Positions 23,480-33,659 of a DNA stretch of 64,000 nucleotides are shown piece by piece. Made by a program: the position numbers and the translations under genes. The notes beneath the pieces are model-generated. The model worked only from the letters and a program-made list of their open reading frames with translations. It was not told where the DNA came from and did not search any database. Every line of letters begins with the position of its first letter. The stretch's first letter is position 1. Origin of the DNA: Aspidiotus rigidus (lineage: Eukaryota > Arthropoda > Insecta > Hemiptera > Diaspididae); contig JAVHKY010000012.1 of the NCBI GenBank assembly GCA_035079385.1, positions 1,346,501 through 1,410,500 of the forward strand, in the 5' to 3' direction.

Positions 23480-24225
23480 TGCGTGTTTATATGCGTGAGA
23501 GGAAGTTTGCTTGTTGTAAAAAGTTGAATGTGTTGGGGATGGAGGGGAAGTCATCTGATAGTGCCACTGTAACGTTGTGAGGGAGGGATAAGGAATTACG
23601 GAGTTGAGTCAAGTTGGGGCAGCAGAAGATGTGTTGAACGGATAGGGGGGGGGGGCTGGTTCGCAATGAGGGCATAAGAGAGATATAAGATGAGAGATGA
23701 GATGGGTGTGTGTGAGTCTGGTGTGGCCGATTCTGAGACGGGTGATGACTATTTTCTTCTCTGCGTGTTAACAGATTTGAAGAGTCCCATGGGATGGGAA
23801 TATTTTTAATTTGGGCTAGTTAGTTGGAGTGTGATTTGAGATTCCACCAATGAGTGAACAATGCTTAAGTGATGAATTTGTTGATATGATTGGAGAGATC
23901 TGAGCGTGGGGGGAGGAAAGAGCGGTTGACTGAAAGGTTATTGGTTGCTAGTTTGGCTGCTGGTCGGAATTTTCGTTTTTTGTGATACCCTTGTGACCAG
24001 ATAGCCAGATGAAGAATAATGGGATGGGGATGGTGTGAAAGATGGCAATGAAAGTGTGTATGGATGCGAGGAGGTGTAGTTGGATAAGGCGTCAAGTGAT
24101 GATAGGGAGTCGAAAATTTTCAAGAATGGTTTGAGGGGGAGACAGGAGGGTAGGTTGGTGAGGATGTGTTCTAAACAGCTAAAAATTGCTTGTAATTCAG
24201 TGGTGAAAACGGATGTGGTGTTGCG
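23480..24225 (-). pseudogene. LINE RNase H and C-terminal domain, broken
   Basis: From high to low coordinates the minus strand encodes an RNase H-like segment (TELQAIFSCLEHILTNLP, then DSLSSLDALSNYTSSHP, about 24200-23990). After a frame change comes a region equivalent to GHxGIxxNExAD (AIWSQGY then AAKLATNN, about 24010-23940). A Cys-poor version of the terminal block follows, SVQHIFCCPNLTQLRNSL, ending FLSRI at 23487. This is the usual 3' half of I/jockey-group LINEs with RNase H. The reverse transcriptase is missing upstream: the element is cut at about 24225, where an opposite-strand LINE begins. Confidence 0.65.
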
Positions 24226-25200
24226 GTGTCTGTGAGAGAAACGGTGTTTGTGGAAATTAGCAACACAGAATCGCAGCAAATCCCAGTCAAAAGAGGAGTA
24301 AGGCAGGGTTGCGTGCTCTCGCCACTGCTATTTAACATCTACTCCGAAGAAATATTTGTGGAGGCTTTAGAAGATCAGCCAATAGGAGTGCGAATTGGAG
24401 GCGAATCAATCAATAATATCAGTTATGCGGACGACGCAGCCCTTGTAGCAGAGACAATGCCCGACCTCCAAACTTTATTAAACAGAGTTAACGAAGCCAG
24501 TAAAAAATATGGCTTATCCATCAACATTAATGAGACAAAAATGATGGTAGTAAGCAAGGGTGGGATTGGGAATGTACAACTGGAACTAGCTGGAGAACGT
24601 ATTGAAAGGGTAACACATTTCAAATATCTTGGAGCCTGGATAAACGAGAACATGAACCCGGATGAGGAGATTAAAGTTCGAATAGCGTTGGCAAAGGATG
24701 CATTCAGTAACTGGCGCGAGGTAATGACGACAAAGGACCTGACTGAGGATCTTGAAATGCTATGTCTGGTCGAGGCTACTCTATAGCTGCGAAACGTGGA
24801 CCCTGAAGACGGCGATGATGAATAAAATTAAGGCATTCGAGATATGGTGTTACCGACGCATGCTGAAAATTGTTTGGTCGGAAAAAATACGGAAACGAAA
24901 GTTCTTGATCGTATGGGAAAAGAGCGCGAACTTCTAAACACCATTAAGAAAAGAAAAATGCAGTATCTAAGTCATGTACTTCGCGGGCCTAAATATGATC
25001 TACTGCAGACAATCATGTATGGTCGAATTGAGGGGAAGCGATGGATAGGCCGAAAAGTCTCTCATTGCTAAGGAACATAAGACAGTGGACCAATATGTTG
25101 CCAAAAGAAATTTTCCACGCAGCGAGAGATCGAGAAAAATAGAAACAAATTATCGAAATGACAACTGCCTGAAGTCCCTTGGATATGGCACTTGAAGAGC
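24226..25200 (+). pseudogene. LINE reverse transcriptase fragment, 5' truncated and frameshifted
   Basis: The first frame (24226-24786) starts within the reverse transcriptase at KRGVRQGCVLSPLLFNIYSE and includes the catalytic YADDAALVAE and then FKYLGAWIN. Near 24775 the frame shifts (LLYSCETWTLK, IKAFEIWCYRRMLKI) and near 24890 it shifts again (TIKKRKMQYLSHVLRGPKY, then WIGRK). The second half matches the C-terminal tail typical of endonuclease/reverse-transcriptase LINEs. No 5' endonuclease and no intact frame remain, so it is dead. Confidence 0.75.
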
Positions 25201-25720
25201 TCTATCTGATAGTCATATGACGAAGATATGTACAATCGGTCTCGTAGTATGGTATCTTTCAGTACTCGGATACGTGTGTATCGAATAAATACATATAGCT
25301 GGCGTTCACAGTAAACAAAGCTACATACTTGTTAAGATCAATTTTTCGACAGTTGCTAGACTAGAGAAGAATTCCTTTTTGTCATATTTTATAGCCACAG
25401 AAGATGAAGAAGCAAACAAAATGTGTGTAGAATAAACTTTATTTATAAGAAATACTATAAAGAAAATGTTTCCTTCTTATACATTTTCTTCTAGAAGTTG
25501 ATTTTTCCGAGATATCAGCACAAATTTGATAAATTTCGTCTAAATTTTGAAAACTATATTACTTCGAGGGAATTTTTGAGCTGACTATTCGGTCTAAACT
25601 GGACTTTCTATACATCATTTTATGTGAAATTTCAAGAGGAACATCTTTTGTTCGAAACATTTTCTTGTAAAACGCGTAGTTCTTGAGAAATAGTCCAAAA
25701 ACGACGGCTTCCTTAACGAA
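25201..25720. other. Repeat-derived spacer, no gene
   Basis: It shows no coding signal. Words around 25500-25700 (CGAGATATC, GTTCGAAACATTTTCTTG, AAATTTCAAGAGGAACATC) resemble those in the 37280-38100 and 45240-45830 repeats, so this is probably a diverged member of that family. Confidence 0.4.
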
Positions 25721-27773
25721 GTTAAACGAGGAACGCAGGGGACCTGTTTTATGAGTTAAATGGGATTTGGTATTGAAAATTCAATGAAGCCTAGACCTAG
25801 ATAAAGCTAGTCTAAAGAAGGCCTAGGCCCTAGACCTACTATAAGCCTAGTACATATAATATAGTTTGAGAGTCTGAATTTTTCCAAGTCCCCCTCCTAT
25901 CATATATAGCTCGAGAGTCAAAATTTTGCCAAGTCCCCCTCCTATCATACATAGCTCGAGAGTCGAAATTTTTTCAAGTCCCCCTTCTATCATATATAGC
26001 TCGAGAGTCGAAATTTTTCCAAGTCCCTCTCCTATCATATATGGCTCGAGAGTCGAAATTTTTCTAAGTCCCTCTCCTATCATATATGGCTCGAGAGTCG
26101 AAATTTTTCTAAGTCCCCCTTCTATCATATATGGCTCGAGAGTCGAAATTTTTCCAAGTCCCCCTCCTATCATATATAGCTCGAGAGTCGAAATTTTTTC
26201 CAAGTCCCCCTCCTATCATATATAGCTTGAGAGTCGAAATTTTTCCAAGTCCCCCTCCTATCATATATAGCTCGAGAGTCGAAATTTTTCTAATTTCCCC
26301 TCCTATCATCTATAGCTCGAGAGTCGAAATTTTTCTAAGTTCCCCTCCTATCATCTATAGCTCGAGAGTCGAAATGTTTTCCAAGTCCCCCTCCTATCAT
26401 ATATAGCTCGAGAGTCGAAATTTTTCCAAGTCCCCCTCCTATCATATATAGCTCGAGAGTCGAAATTTTTCTAAGTTCCCCTCCTATCATCTATAGCTCG
26501 AGGGTCGAAATTTTTTCTAAGTCCCCCTCCTATCATATATAGCTTGAGAGTCGAAATTTTTCTAAGTCCCTCTCCTATCATATATGGCTCGAGAGTCGAA
26601 ATTTTTCTAAGTCCCCCTTCTATCATATATGGCTCGAGAGTCGAAATTTTTCTAAGTCCCTCTTCTATCATATATAGCTCGAGAGTCGAAATTTTTCTGA
26701 GTCCCTCTTCTATCATATATAGCTCGAGAGTCGAAATTTTTCCAAGTCCCCCTCCTATCATATATAGCTCGAGAGTCGAAATTTTTCTAAGTTCCCCTCC
26801 TATCATCTATAGCTCGAGGGTCGAAATTTTTTCTAAGTCCCCCTCCTATCATATATAGCTTGAGAGTCGAAATTTTTCTAAGTCCCTCTCCTATCATATA
26901 TGGCTCGAGAGTCGAAATTTTTCTAAGTCCCCCTTCTATCATATATGGCTCGAGAGTCGAAATTTTTCTAAGTCCCTCTTCTATCATATATAGCTCGAGA
27001 GTCGAAATTTTTCTAAGTCCCCCTCCTATCATATATAGCTCGAGAGTCGAAATTTTTCTAAGTTCCCCTCGTATCATCTATAGCTCGAGAGTCGAAATTT
27101 TTTCCAAGTCCCCCTCCTATCATATATAGCTTGAGAGTCGAAATTTTTCCAAGTCCCCCTCCTATCATATATAGCTCGAGAGTCGAAATTTTTCTAAGTT
27201 CCCCTCCTATCATCTATAGCTCGAGAGTCGAAATTTTTCCAAGTTCCCCTCCGATCATCTATAGCTCGAGAGTCGAAATGTTTTCTAAGTCCCCCTCCTA
27301 TCATATATAGCTCGAGAGTCGAAATTTTTCTAAGTCCCTCTCCTATCATATATGGCTCGAGAGTCGAAATTTTTCTGAGTCCCTCTTCTATCATATATAG
27401 CTCGAGAGTCGAAATTTTTCCAAGTCCCCCTCCTATCATCTATAGCTCGAGGGTCGAAATTTTTTCCAAGTCCCCCTCCTATCATATATAGCTTGAGAGT
27501 CGAAATTTTTCTAAGTCCCTCTCCTATCATATATGGCTCGAGAGTCGAAATTTTTCCATGTCCCCCTTCTATCATATATGGCTCGAGAGTCGAAATTTTT
27601 CTAAGTCCCTCTTCTATCATATATGGCTTGAGAGTCGAAATTTTTCGAAGTCCCTCTCCTATCATATATGGCTCGAGGGTCGAAATTTTTCTAAGTTTTT
27701 CGCTGGACGGCGCACGGCGGACGGCGGACGCCAGATTTCTCAAATAGCCCCCCATAAAACAGGTTCCCTGTTA
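25721..27773. mobile_element. TIR-bounded element carrying the large 45-bp array
   Basis: The left terminus reads GTTAAACGAGGAACGCAGGG then GACCTGTTTTATG (25721-25753). The right terminus is CATAAAACAGGTTCCCTGTT (about 27752-27772), giving an inverted repeat around AGGGAACCTGTTTTATG. Between the array and the right end lies a GC-rich run of CGGACGG-type words (27702-27732), then AGATTTCTCAAATAGCCCCC. The same right-hand module closes a shortened copy at 28063 and, diverged, the sites at 15296 and 55714. No transposase is encoded, so if mobile it is non-autonomous. Confidence 0.65.
25861..27698. repeat. 45-bp minisatellite, about 40 copies
   Basis: The unit runs CTCGAGAGTCGAAATTTTT, then CTAAGTCCCCCTCCTATC, then ATATATAG, 45 bp in total, with a XhoI-type CTCGAG at each junction. 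Copies differ at a few fixed positions (CTCGAG/CTTGAG/CTCGAGGG, TCTAAG/TCCAAG, CCCCC/CCTCT, ATAGC/ATGGC). Combinations of these variants recur every seven units (see findings). Because the unit is a multiple of three, several frames stay open on both strands and would read as 15-residue repeats such as SRVEIFLSPSPIIYG. These frames end at unit indels, lack consistent starts and exist in both directions, so no protein is annotated. Confidence 0.9.
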
Positions 27774-28089
27774 ATAATTGAATAAATAAATAATTGAATA
27801 AATAAATAATTAAATGATTAATATAATAATCATTAGAAAATCTCTACCCCGTGGGTGATTCAGAAATTCGCGAGTACACCCCGCGTAATAATAACATATA
27901 TAGCTCGAGAGTCGAAATTTTTCTAAGTCCCTCTCCTATCATATATGGCTCGAGGGTCGAAATTTTTGGAAGTTCTTCGCTGGACGGCGTACGGCGGACG
28001 GCGGACGGCGCACGGCGGACGGCAGATTTCTCAAATAGCCCCCCATAAAACAGGTTCCCTGTTAAAAATAATTGATTAATTAATAATTA
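27774..28089. mobile_element. Short copy of the 45-bp-array element, 3' portion
   Basis: After AAAT-type low complexity (27780-27835) and the word CGCGAGTACACCCCGCGTAA (27869-27888, also present at 45936-45955) come two 45-bp units. They are followed by a CGGACGG-type run and the terminus AATAGCCCCCCATAAAACAG ending near 28063. It matches the right end of the large element almost base for base, so this copy is 5' truncated. Confidence 0.65.
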
Positions 28090-28433
28090 AATAATTAAGT
28101 AAATAAATAATTGAATAATTAAATAATTAAATAAATAAATAATTAAATAATTAATATAATTAATAATTAGAAAATTTTCTAAGTCCCTCTTCCTATCATA
28201 TATGGCTGGATAGTCGAAATTTTTCCAAGTCCCCTAGACTTGAATTGTCTCATACCATTCCAATACAACAGCGAGATCGCTCGTTCGCCCCACGAAAGTT
28301 GATACCACAAAATATAGAACAGCCACAATTACCTCAAAATATTTCTCATACAAGACTTATACGACGCCAAGATAGGTAAAGGGGTAAACGAATAATATCT
28401 CACGAACACTTGACCTAGTAGAAGAATTAATAA

Positions 28434-28472
<39 letters not shown>

Positions 28473-28508
28473 ATGAATAAATAAATAAAAATAAATAATA
28501 TTAAATAA
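28090..28508. repeat. Repeat block X copy 1 (near-identical to 46000-46395)
   Basis: AT-rich (AATTAAAT)-type sequence leads into one 45-bp-type core at 28195-28235. A unique body follows (CTAGACTTGAATTGTCTCAT to CACGAACACTTGACCTAGTA) and then an (AAAT)n run. The 46000-46395 block is the same over about 400 bp; by eye only four substitutions are seen over the roughly 265-bp body. Related shorter copies lie at 29480-29760, 29780-30070 and 46440-46700. Confidence 0.75.
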
Positions 28509-29450
28509 TCTTCTAATATATAAAGTAGAATGTTTGTCTGTCTGTATGTATATCTGTATATCTGTATGTTCGTCCATAACTTTCGAACGCCTTCACCTAT
28601 CGACCTGGAATTTTTTTTGAAAAATTTCGTTTTTCTGGGTCAGGTTCTTAAATACATTTCGATGTTTTGACTCCCTGAAGGTGGAGTAGGGGGCGACAAA
28701 ATTAGGAAAAACGGGCATTATCGAGTACTGAAACTGCTTCGCGCTGTACGTTAGACCTACGCGCATTGAGTGGCGCAGTTTCGAAAATTGAATTATTGTG
28801 ATAACTCGAGTATAACTCATTTTTATGAAAAATTGAAGAGAACAAAAATTGTAGCCCCTGTAATTTCCTTTCGAATGAGCCCGGTTCCAGATTTTTAGGA
28901 GGAAATTTTGTGAACCTACAGTATTTGCTGTACTTCCATACTAAGTAAGTTATTTTATTCACAGTTTAAAAACACCTACATAAAGGATTTTACATCCGGT
29001 ATCTCATACAAGAACCAATGTCTAGACACGGTGCGCACTGCGTATGGGCTAGCGGAAATGACCCTTTTTTTTACCTGTTGTCCGTGTGTTTTCTTAGGGA
29101 CTGGCAAAATGTCAATGGATTTGTCTGTATTCTGCTGCATACAGGCTTCACGCGTTAAGTCAGCTCTCAAGTGAATTAGTGTGTAAAAAATTTAATTTGG
29201 TGATTTTATTTTTGTGCGACTCGGAACTTTGATATTTTATAAGTACAGTCGCAGTTTTTGGTGTCTATTTTCTTATTTTTGAACTGAATAGTTGTGAATT
29301 TTGCAAAACTCTTTCCACTGTTTCTTTTTTAAAAATTCATCTGAATTCCAAGATACCTACAAAACACACATACCTACAAGATACAGATACCTATAAAACA
29401 CAGATATCTACTCAACACACAGCTAGCGGTCAGGCGTCGCCAACCGCTAG
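28509..29450 (+). mobile_element. Helitron-like non-autonomous element, 942 bp
   Basis: The 5' end TCTTCTAATATATAAAG follows an A. The 3' end is a hairpin (CTAGCGGT pairing with ACCGCTAG) ending in CTAG just before a T. The A|TC...CTAG|T arrangement and a terminal hairpin fit Helitron-type insertion. The element sits inside an AAAT-type tract that continues on both sides. A GTCTGTCTGTATGTATATCT run follows the 5' end. No Rep/helicase is encoded. The hairpin lies closer to the end than in classical Helitrons, so a Helentron-like relative is possible. Relatives lie at 38164-38480 and 44460-45158, both reversed. Confidence 0.5.
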
Positions 29451-30070
29451 TTAAATAATTAAATAATTAAATAACTAAATAAATAAAGGCTGGATAGTCG
29501 AAATTTTTCCAAGTCCCCTAGACTTGAATTGTCCCATACCATTCCAATACAACAGCGAGACAGGGGGCGAACGAGCGGAGCGAGTTCGCGCTACCTCATA
29601 CTTCTCATAGAAGACTTACACGACGTCAAGATAGGTAAAGGGGTAAACGAATAATATCTCACGAACACTTGACCCAGTAGAAGAATTAATAATAAATAAA
29701 TAAATAAATAAATAAATAAATAGATAAATAAATAAATAAATAAATAAATAATATTAAATAAATAAATAATTAAATAAATAAAGGCTGGATAGTCGAAATT
29801 TTTCCAAGTCCCCTAGACTTGAATTACCTCATACCATTCCAATACAAGAGCGAGACAGGGGGTGAACAAGCGGAGCGAGTTCGCGTTACCTCATATTTCT
29901 CATAGAAGACTTATACGACGCCAAGATAGGTAAAGGGGTAAACGAATAATATCTCACGAACACTTGACCTAGTAGAAGCCTAGACTGAAATATTTCAAGA
30001 TGACTGATAAAATATAAAAGACATGGAACATGATTTTCATTTATTTGGCTACGCCAGAAAATTTTTTTTT
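29451..30070. repeat. Repeat block X, copies 2 and 3
   Basis: Two partial copies in tandem (about 29486-29760 and 29784-30070) each begin GGCTGGATAGTCGAAATTTT and pass through CTAGACTTGAATT. They end after CACGAACACTTGACC with an AAAT run (copy 2) or with ATGACTGATAAAATATAAAA and GGCTACGCCAG (copy 3). Copy 3's tail matches 46630-46697. In place of the GATCGCTCGTTCGCCCC word of copy 1 they carry a GCGGAGCGAGTTCGCG word. Confidence 0.65.
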
Positions 30071-33000
30071 TAGGTACTTTTCGGTACCTTCCTCTACACA
30101 TTTCAGCAAACACCCATTCTCTACCAAAAAATTCTTTTTTAAGCTCATTTTGTATCTAATTTGACTAGACTATAGGTGCGTACAAGGGTTCCGTCCAAAG
30201 GACGGGCATTTCTGCTTGTAGCTAATAATACAATTCGAATATTTTTAATTTATGCGTAGATTATCAAAAAGTTTCTTTAAATAATGATAGGTACTGAAAG
30301 AGAATCACGTGCGGGAAACTTTGAAAAATGCATTCTTTCTATTAAAATATTTCAGAAGGAGAAAGTACCGGGTATACAAACGCACATATCTCGCTCATAT
30401 ACTGTGAATTTGAAATCGTAATCACTCCGTCATTCTTCTTCTGAATACATGAAGAATTTCTTTGAAGCTATAGCATGAATTATTCACAAGTAACGCGAGA
30501 GTTATGTTAGTTGTGTATTATGTCTGTATACAGTACTTGAATTCCAGCGAAAATTCTTACATCAATAATACCGGGTAGAGACGAGTTCTAGAAAATAAAA
30601 CAACGATATAACGTTGACAAAGAAAAAACTTGAATAAAAAAATTCGGTTACTACAACAGATGTAGTACGATGGACATCTCAATATTTGACCTTAACATTT
30701 ACCCCACCGATGTATACTGTTCGATCTTAGGAATAGCAATGAGTGTATGTATGCAGTACAAATTATACAATATTATGGTATAGCTCGTTTTTTAGAGTGG
30801 ATATTAGTATGTACAACCGTATAAAATTATATCTCAGACACACCCGTTCCCTAAACCGAAGCAACCGCATTCATTCTGTCTCATTATGTTGTGAAAAAAA
30901 AATAATGAAAACTGCGCCTAATCTGGAGGGTAACAACCAATTGTGTACACTGAATATGAAATTAATAATTTTCAGATAGCTTCGCTGATTGCGATTTTAA
31001 AATCCGAACACGTATTGCAGCATTACTACGGAACATCTTTGGTTGTATCGTTTTAACAGATGGCTGTAAATAATTAATTTTTGAAGCTACACTATATACT
31101 GTTGCATGTGCCGAAAAACAGCTAGAGAAGGAAAGAAAATTAAATAGTATCAGTCTGAAAATTAGGTCTGGTGGTATGCGTGTCGGCGGAATGGCGCCCC
31201 CATCGAACATTTTCAATATTTTAACGTTGCGATTTCGAATAATTGGGTTTGATGAATACCGAAAATAATAATTGAACCACTGTAGAGTCGGAGTCGTAAA
31301 ACGGAAAATAGTTGACCGAGTAAATTGCGTTCCTCATCTCATAATATTGGCATACTCGATTCGCGGTATATTGCGTAAAACATTTAATTGTCTGGCAATA
31401 AAATTCGTAAGACTTGCCACTGCAACGAGAATACACGACCAAAATAACGAATAAGAGTTTGTTTATTTATTTTTTTCTTTTCTTTTAATTTTTCTAATGC
31501 CTCGTAAAAGCTTGCGACACCGAACTATTATTACGTTTTCAACCAATAGAAATGAAAGAAGAAAAAAGCCAAGTTTCAGCGCTTCTGGACGAGAAAATTA
31601 TTATTTTCAGTCGATTTTTGAGCGCCATAAATATACCCGTAATAAGTTACGTGCTCTGGTTGCGGTCATGCTGGTGCACGTAGTCTTCTTCTTTTTGAGA
31701 GAGACGAAAAACACAATTATTGTTTTTGGAAAATTTTACCGACTTTTCGTAGAAAAGCGAGTGCTACACCCGTCACAATTGTAACAGAGTGGCAAACTGC
31801 AAGAAAACTGCTATTAATGACAGAAGCATGAAAGTTGGTATACTGAGCATTCATACCAAAACAAAATTTCTAAGATGAGGAGCCCCTCGAAATGTGCCAT
31901 AGGGGGGTGCAGGGGGGAAATTTTTGAGGTACTATCCCCCTCTGTGAAATAAGGGTGAGCAATGTTGATGTCCTTTGGGTCGATTTTATATATTTTGACT
32001 CTCCTGAATACAAATATGTTATTACTTTTCAGATCTCATCGCGAGAAGTGCCTCAAATTTCAAATTAAAAATCCCCCCATTTACCGATTATTATGAAAAA
32101 TACGTAAAAAATGTGGTTTTCTGTCTGTAGATCGGAAGGATCGTTCAGGATTAAATTTTCAATATGATATTCGAATACTACAGGTCAAATATGATACATG
32201 AACGTATATTCGAACTTCATACGTGTCCCTAATGAGGAATAGGAGAATCCGACAATTGCTCAATTTTGAAAAATTCTCACCTTTTTTAATCGTTTTTTAA
32301 ATATTTCGATCTTTGTATGGGCTTAGAGGAATTTTGAAGAATGCAGAACTGCAGATATGGGGAGTTCAGATTTCTACAGAGGAACGTATAAGTGATTGAA
32401 TGCTCGCCTCCCCCTCAGTGCGCATTCAGAGAGCCACAATTTCGTTGAATTTATAGGTTTTTTGGTTCATATTTGATACGCACCTGTGTTACTGAGGTAG
32501 ATTTAAATATATTTAGCACTAGCGTCTGTTGCGTCGTCGCTACGCGTCGACGACAGCCGCTAGCAAGGTGAGCACCAATTTTGAAATAAAAAAACAATTT
32601 CTTTCGATGAGAAATTTATGAAAAAAAAAAATGAACCGAACCGGCGCGGTAATTAACCACCAAAAAATGAGACTGGTAAAAGAGGGCCCCTTATGAACAG
32701 ATTTAAGTATTTTGTTTTGTAGATTTTAAATTGCTTCTCTTCAGAAAAAAGAAAATTGCTCGTAAAAACTTTCTTATTTTGAAACAGGCTGAACTCCTGC
32801 CCATTCTTTTGTCCACATATAAGGGCACAAAGATATTGCTTACTTTAACCAAACCCTATTTTAAGAGTCACAATTTAAAAATGAAAAAACAAAAAGAAAA
32901 AACATTGCTGACCGTATTTTGAATGAGCATAAGTTTTACTTCAGTTGCATTTAAAACAGAACAAAAAAAAATATTGCTCACCTTAACCAAACCCTATTTT

Positions 33001-33180
33001 AAAGTAAGTTCTATAGCACTTAGGGATTTAGTGAATTAAAAAAAAAAAAAATGGGATTGGTTATAGAAGAGTATTAAAAACAGAAAGCAAAATTTAATTC
33101 AGAATAGCTCCTTCAAACTCAAAGGCAATGGTTTTGAAATTGACTACCACACCTGTAATCATTTTGCAACTTCACGACGG
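30071..33180. other. Intergenic DNA, mostly unassigned
   Basis: No gene is recognised. The frame 31497-31784 (+) runs 95 codons with a basic N terminus and a short hydrophobic stretch but matches no family I know. From 31800 to 32480 the sequence looks like a body of decayed repeat. At 32519-32565 there is a strongly inverted GC-rich block (CGTCGTCG, CGACGACAG, flanked by CTAGCG and CGCTAG) that resembles a reversed Helitron-like 3' end. Two AAATATTGCTCACCTTAACC-like words near 32830 and 32970 indicate a small local duplication. Confidence 0.4.
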
Positions 33181-33265
33181 TGTGTTTATGGGTTAGGGTG
33201 GTGCTAAGGGCTGTGCCATGCTAAGTTCATGGGTTGCGCGTTCAATCCCAGGTTTCAACACAATT
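33181..33265 (+). repeat. Possible tRNA-derived SINE head
   Basis: TTAGGGTGGTGCTAAGG resembles a pol III A box region and, about 40 bp later, GGGTTGCGCGTTCAATCCCA resembles the B box (GGTTCRANYC type). The spacing fits a tRNA-like head, but the sequence does not fold into a convincing tRNA by eye, and the body of the element cannot be defined. Low confidence. Confidence 0.25.
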
Positions 33266-33659
33266 ACAACAAAATTAGGTGTAATTCTTAATCTAACTCC
33301 TACTACTATCGGATTCGATCAGGAGACATGCTTGTGGACCCCCCCCCCCCAACCTCCTGAAGAGGGCACTTTCCCCAAAAAATTTCAATGTTTTGAAATA
33401 TTGGACAAAATAACACAGATACGGTAAAAATACCTCAGTTCAAAATCATTCTGCGTAAAATTTCCCATAAAATTGAGTATCACGTCTTTCATGTTGACGA
33501 ATAAAAAGCCCTCAGCAAGGGATTTCCAACTACGACTTTTTCGGTTTTCAACGATCTTTGGTGAAATTATCAGAATTTTATGGCTCCTATTGGAATATTA
33601 TATTTTTATCTCTCTTAGCAACGGGCTTATTTCAAAATATTGCCATTTATGTTGAATTT
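33266..33659. other. Intergenic DNA
   Basis: A poly-C run lies at 33341-33350. Frames 33218-33427 and 33473-33655 (+) are open but unrecognised. Nothing else is supported. Confidence 0.35.

Noticed and set aside
25847..27755. Many overlapping open frames of 80-140 codons with 15-residue repeats, on both strands
   Set aside because: They follow directly from a 45-bp tandem unit being divisible by three. They exist in both directions, start and stop at unit indels, and match no protein family.
28480..28580. Regular AAAT-type and short direct repeats as a CRISPR-like array
   Set aside because: There is no regular repeat-spacer alternation. They are microsatellites in animal DNA.
33181..33265. 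Intact tRNA gene
   Set aside because: A-box-like and B-box-like words are present, but no cloverleaf with a proper acceptor stem could be drawn. At most a SINE head.
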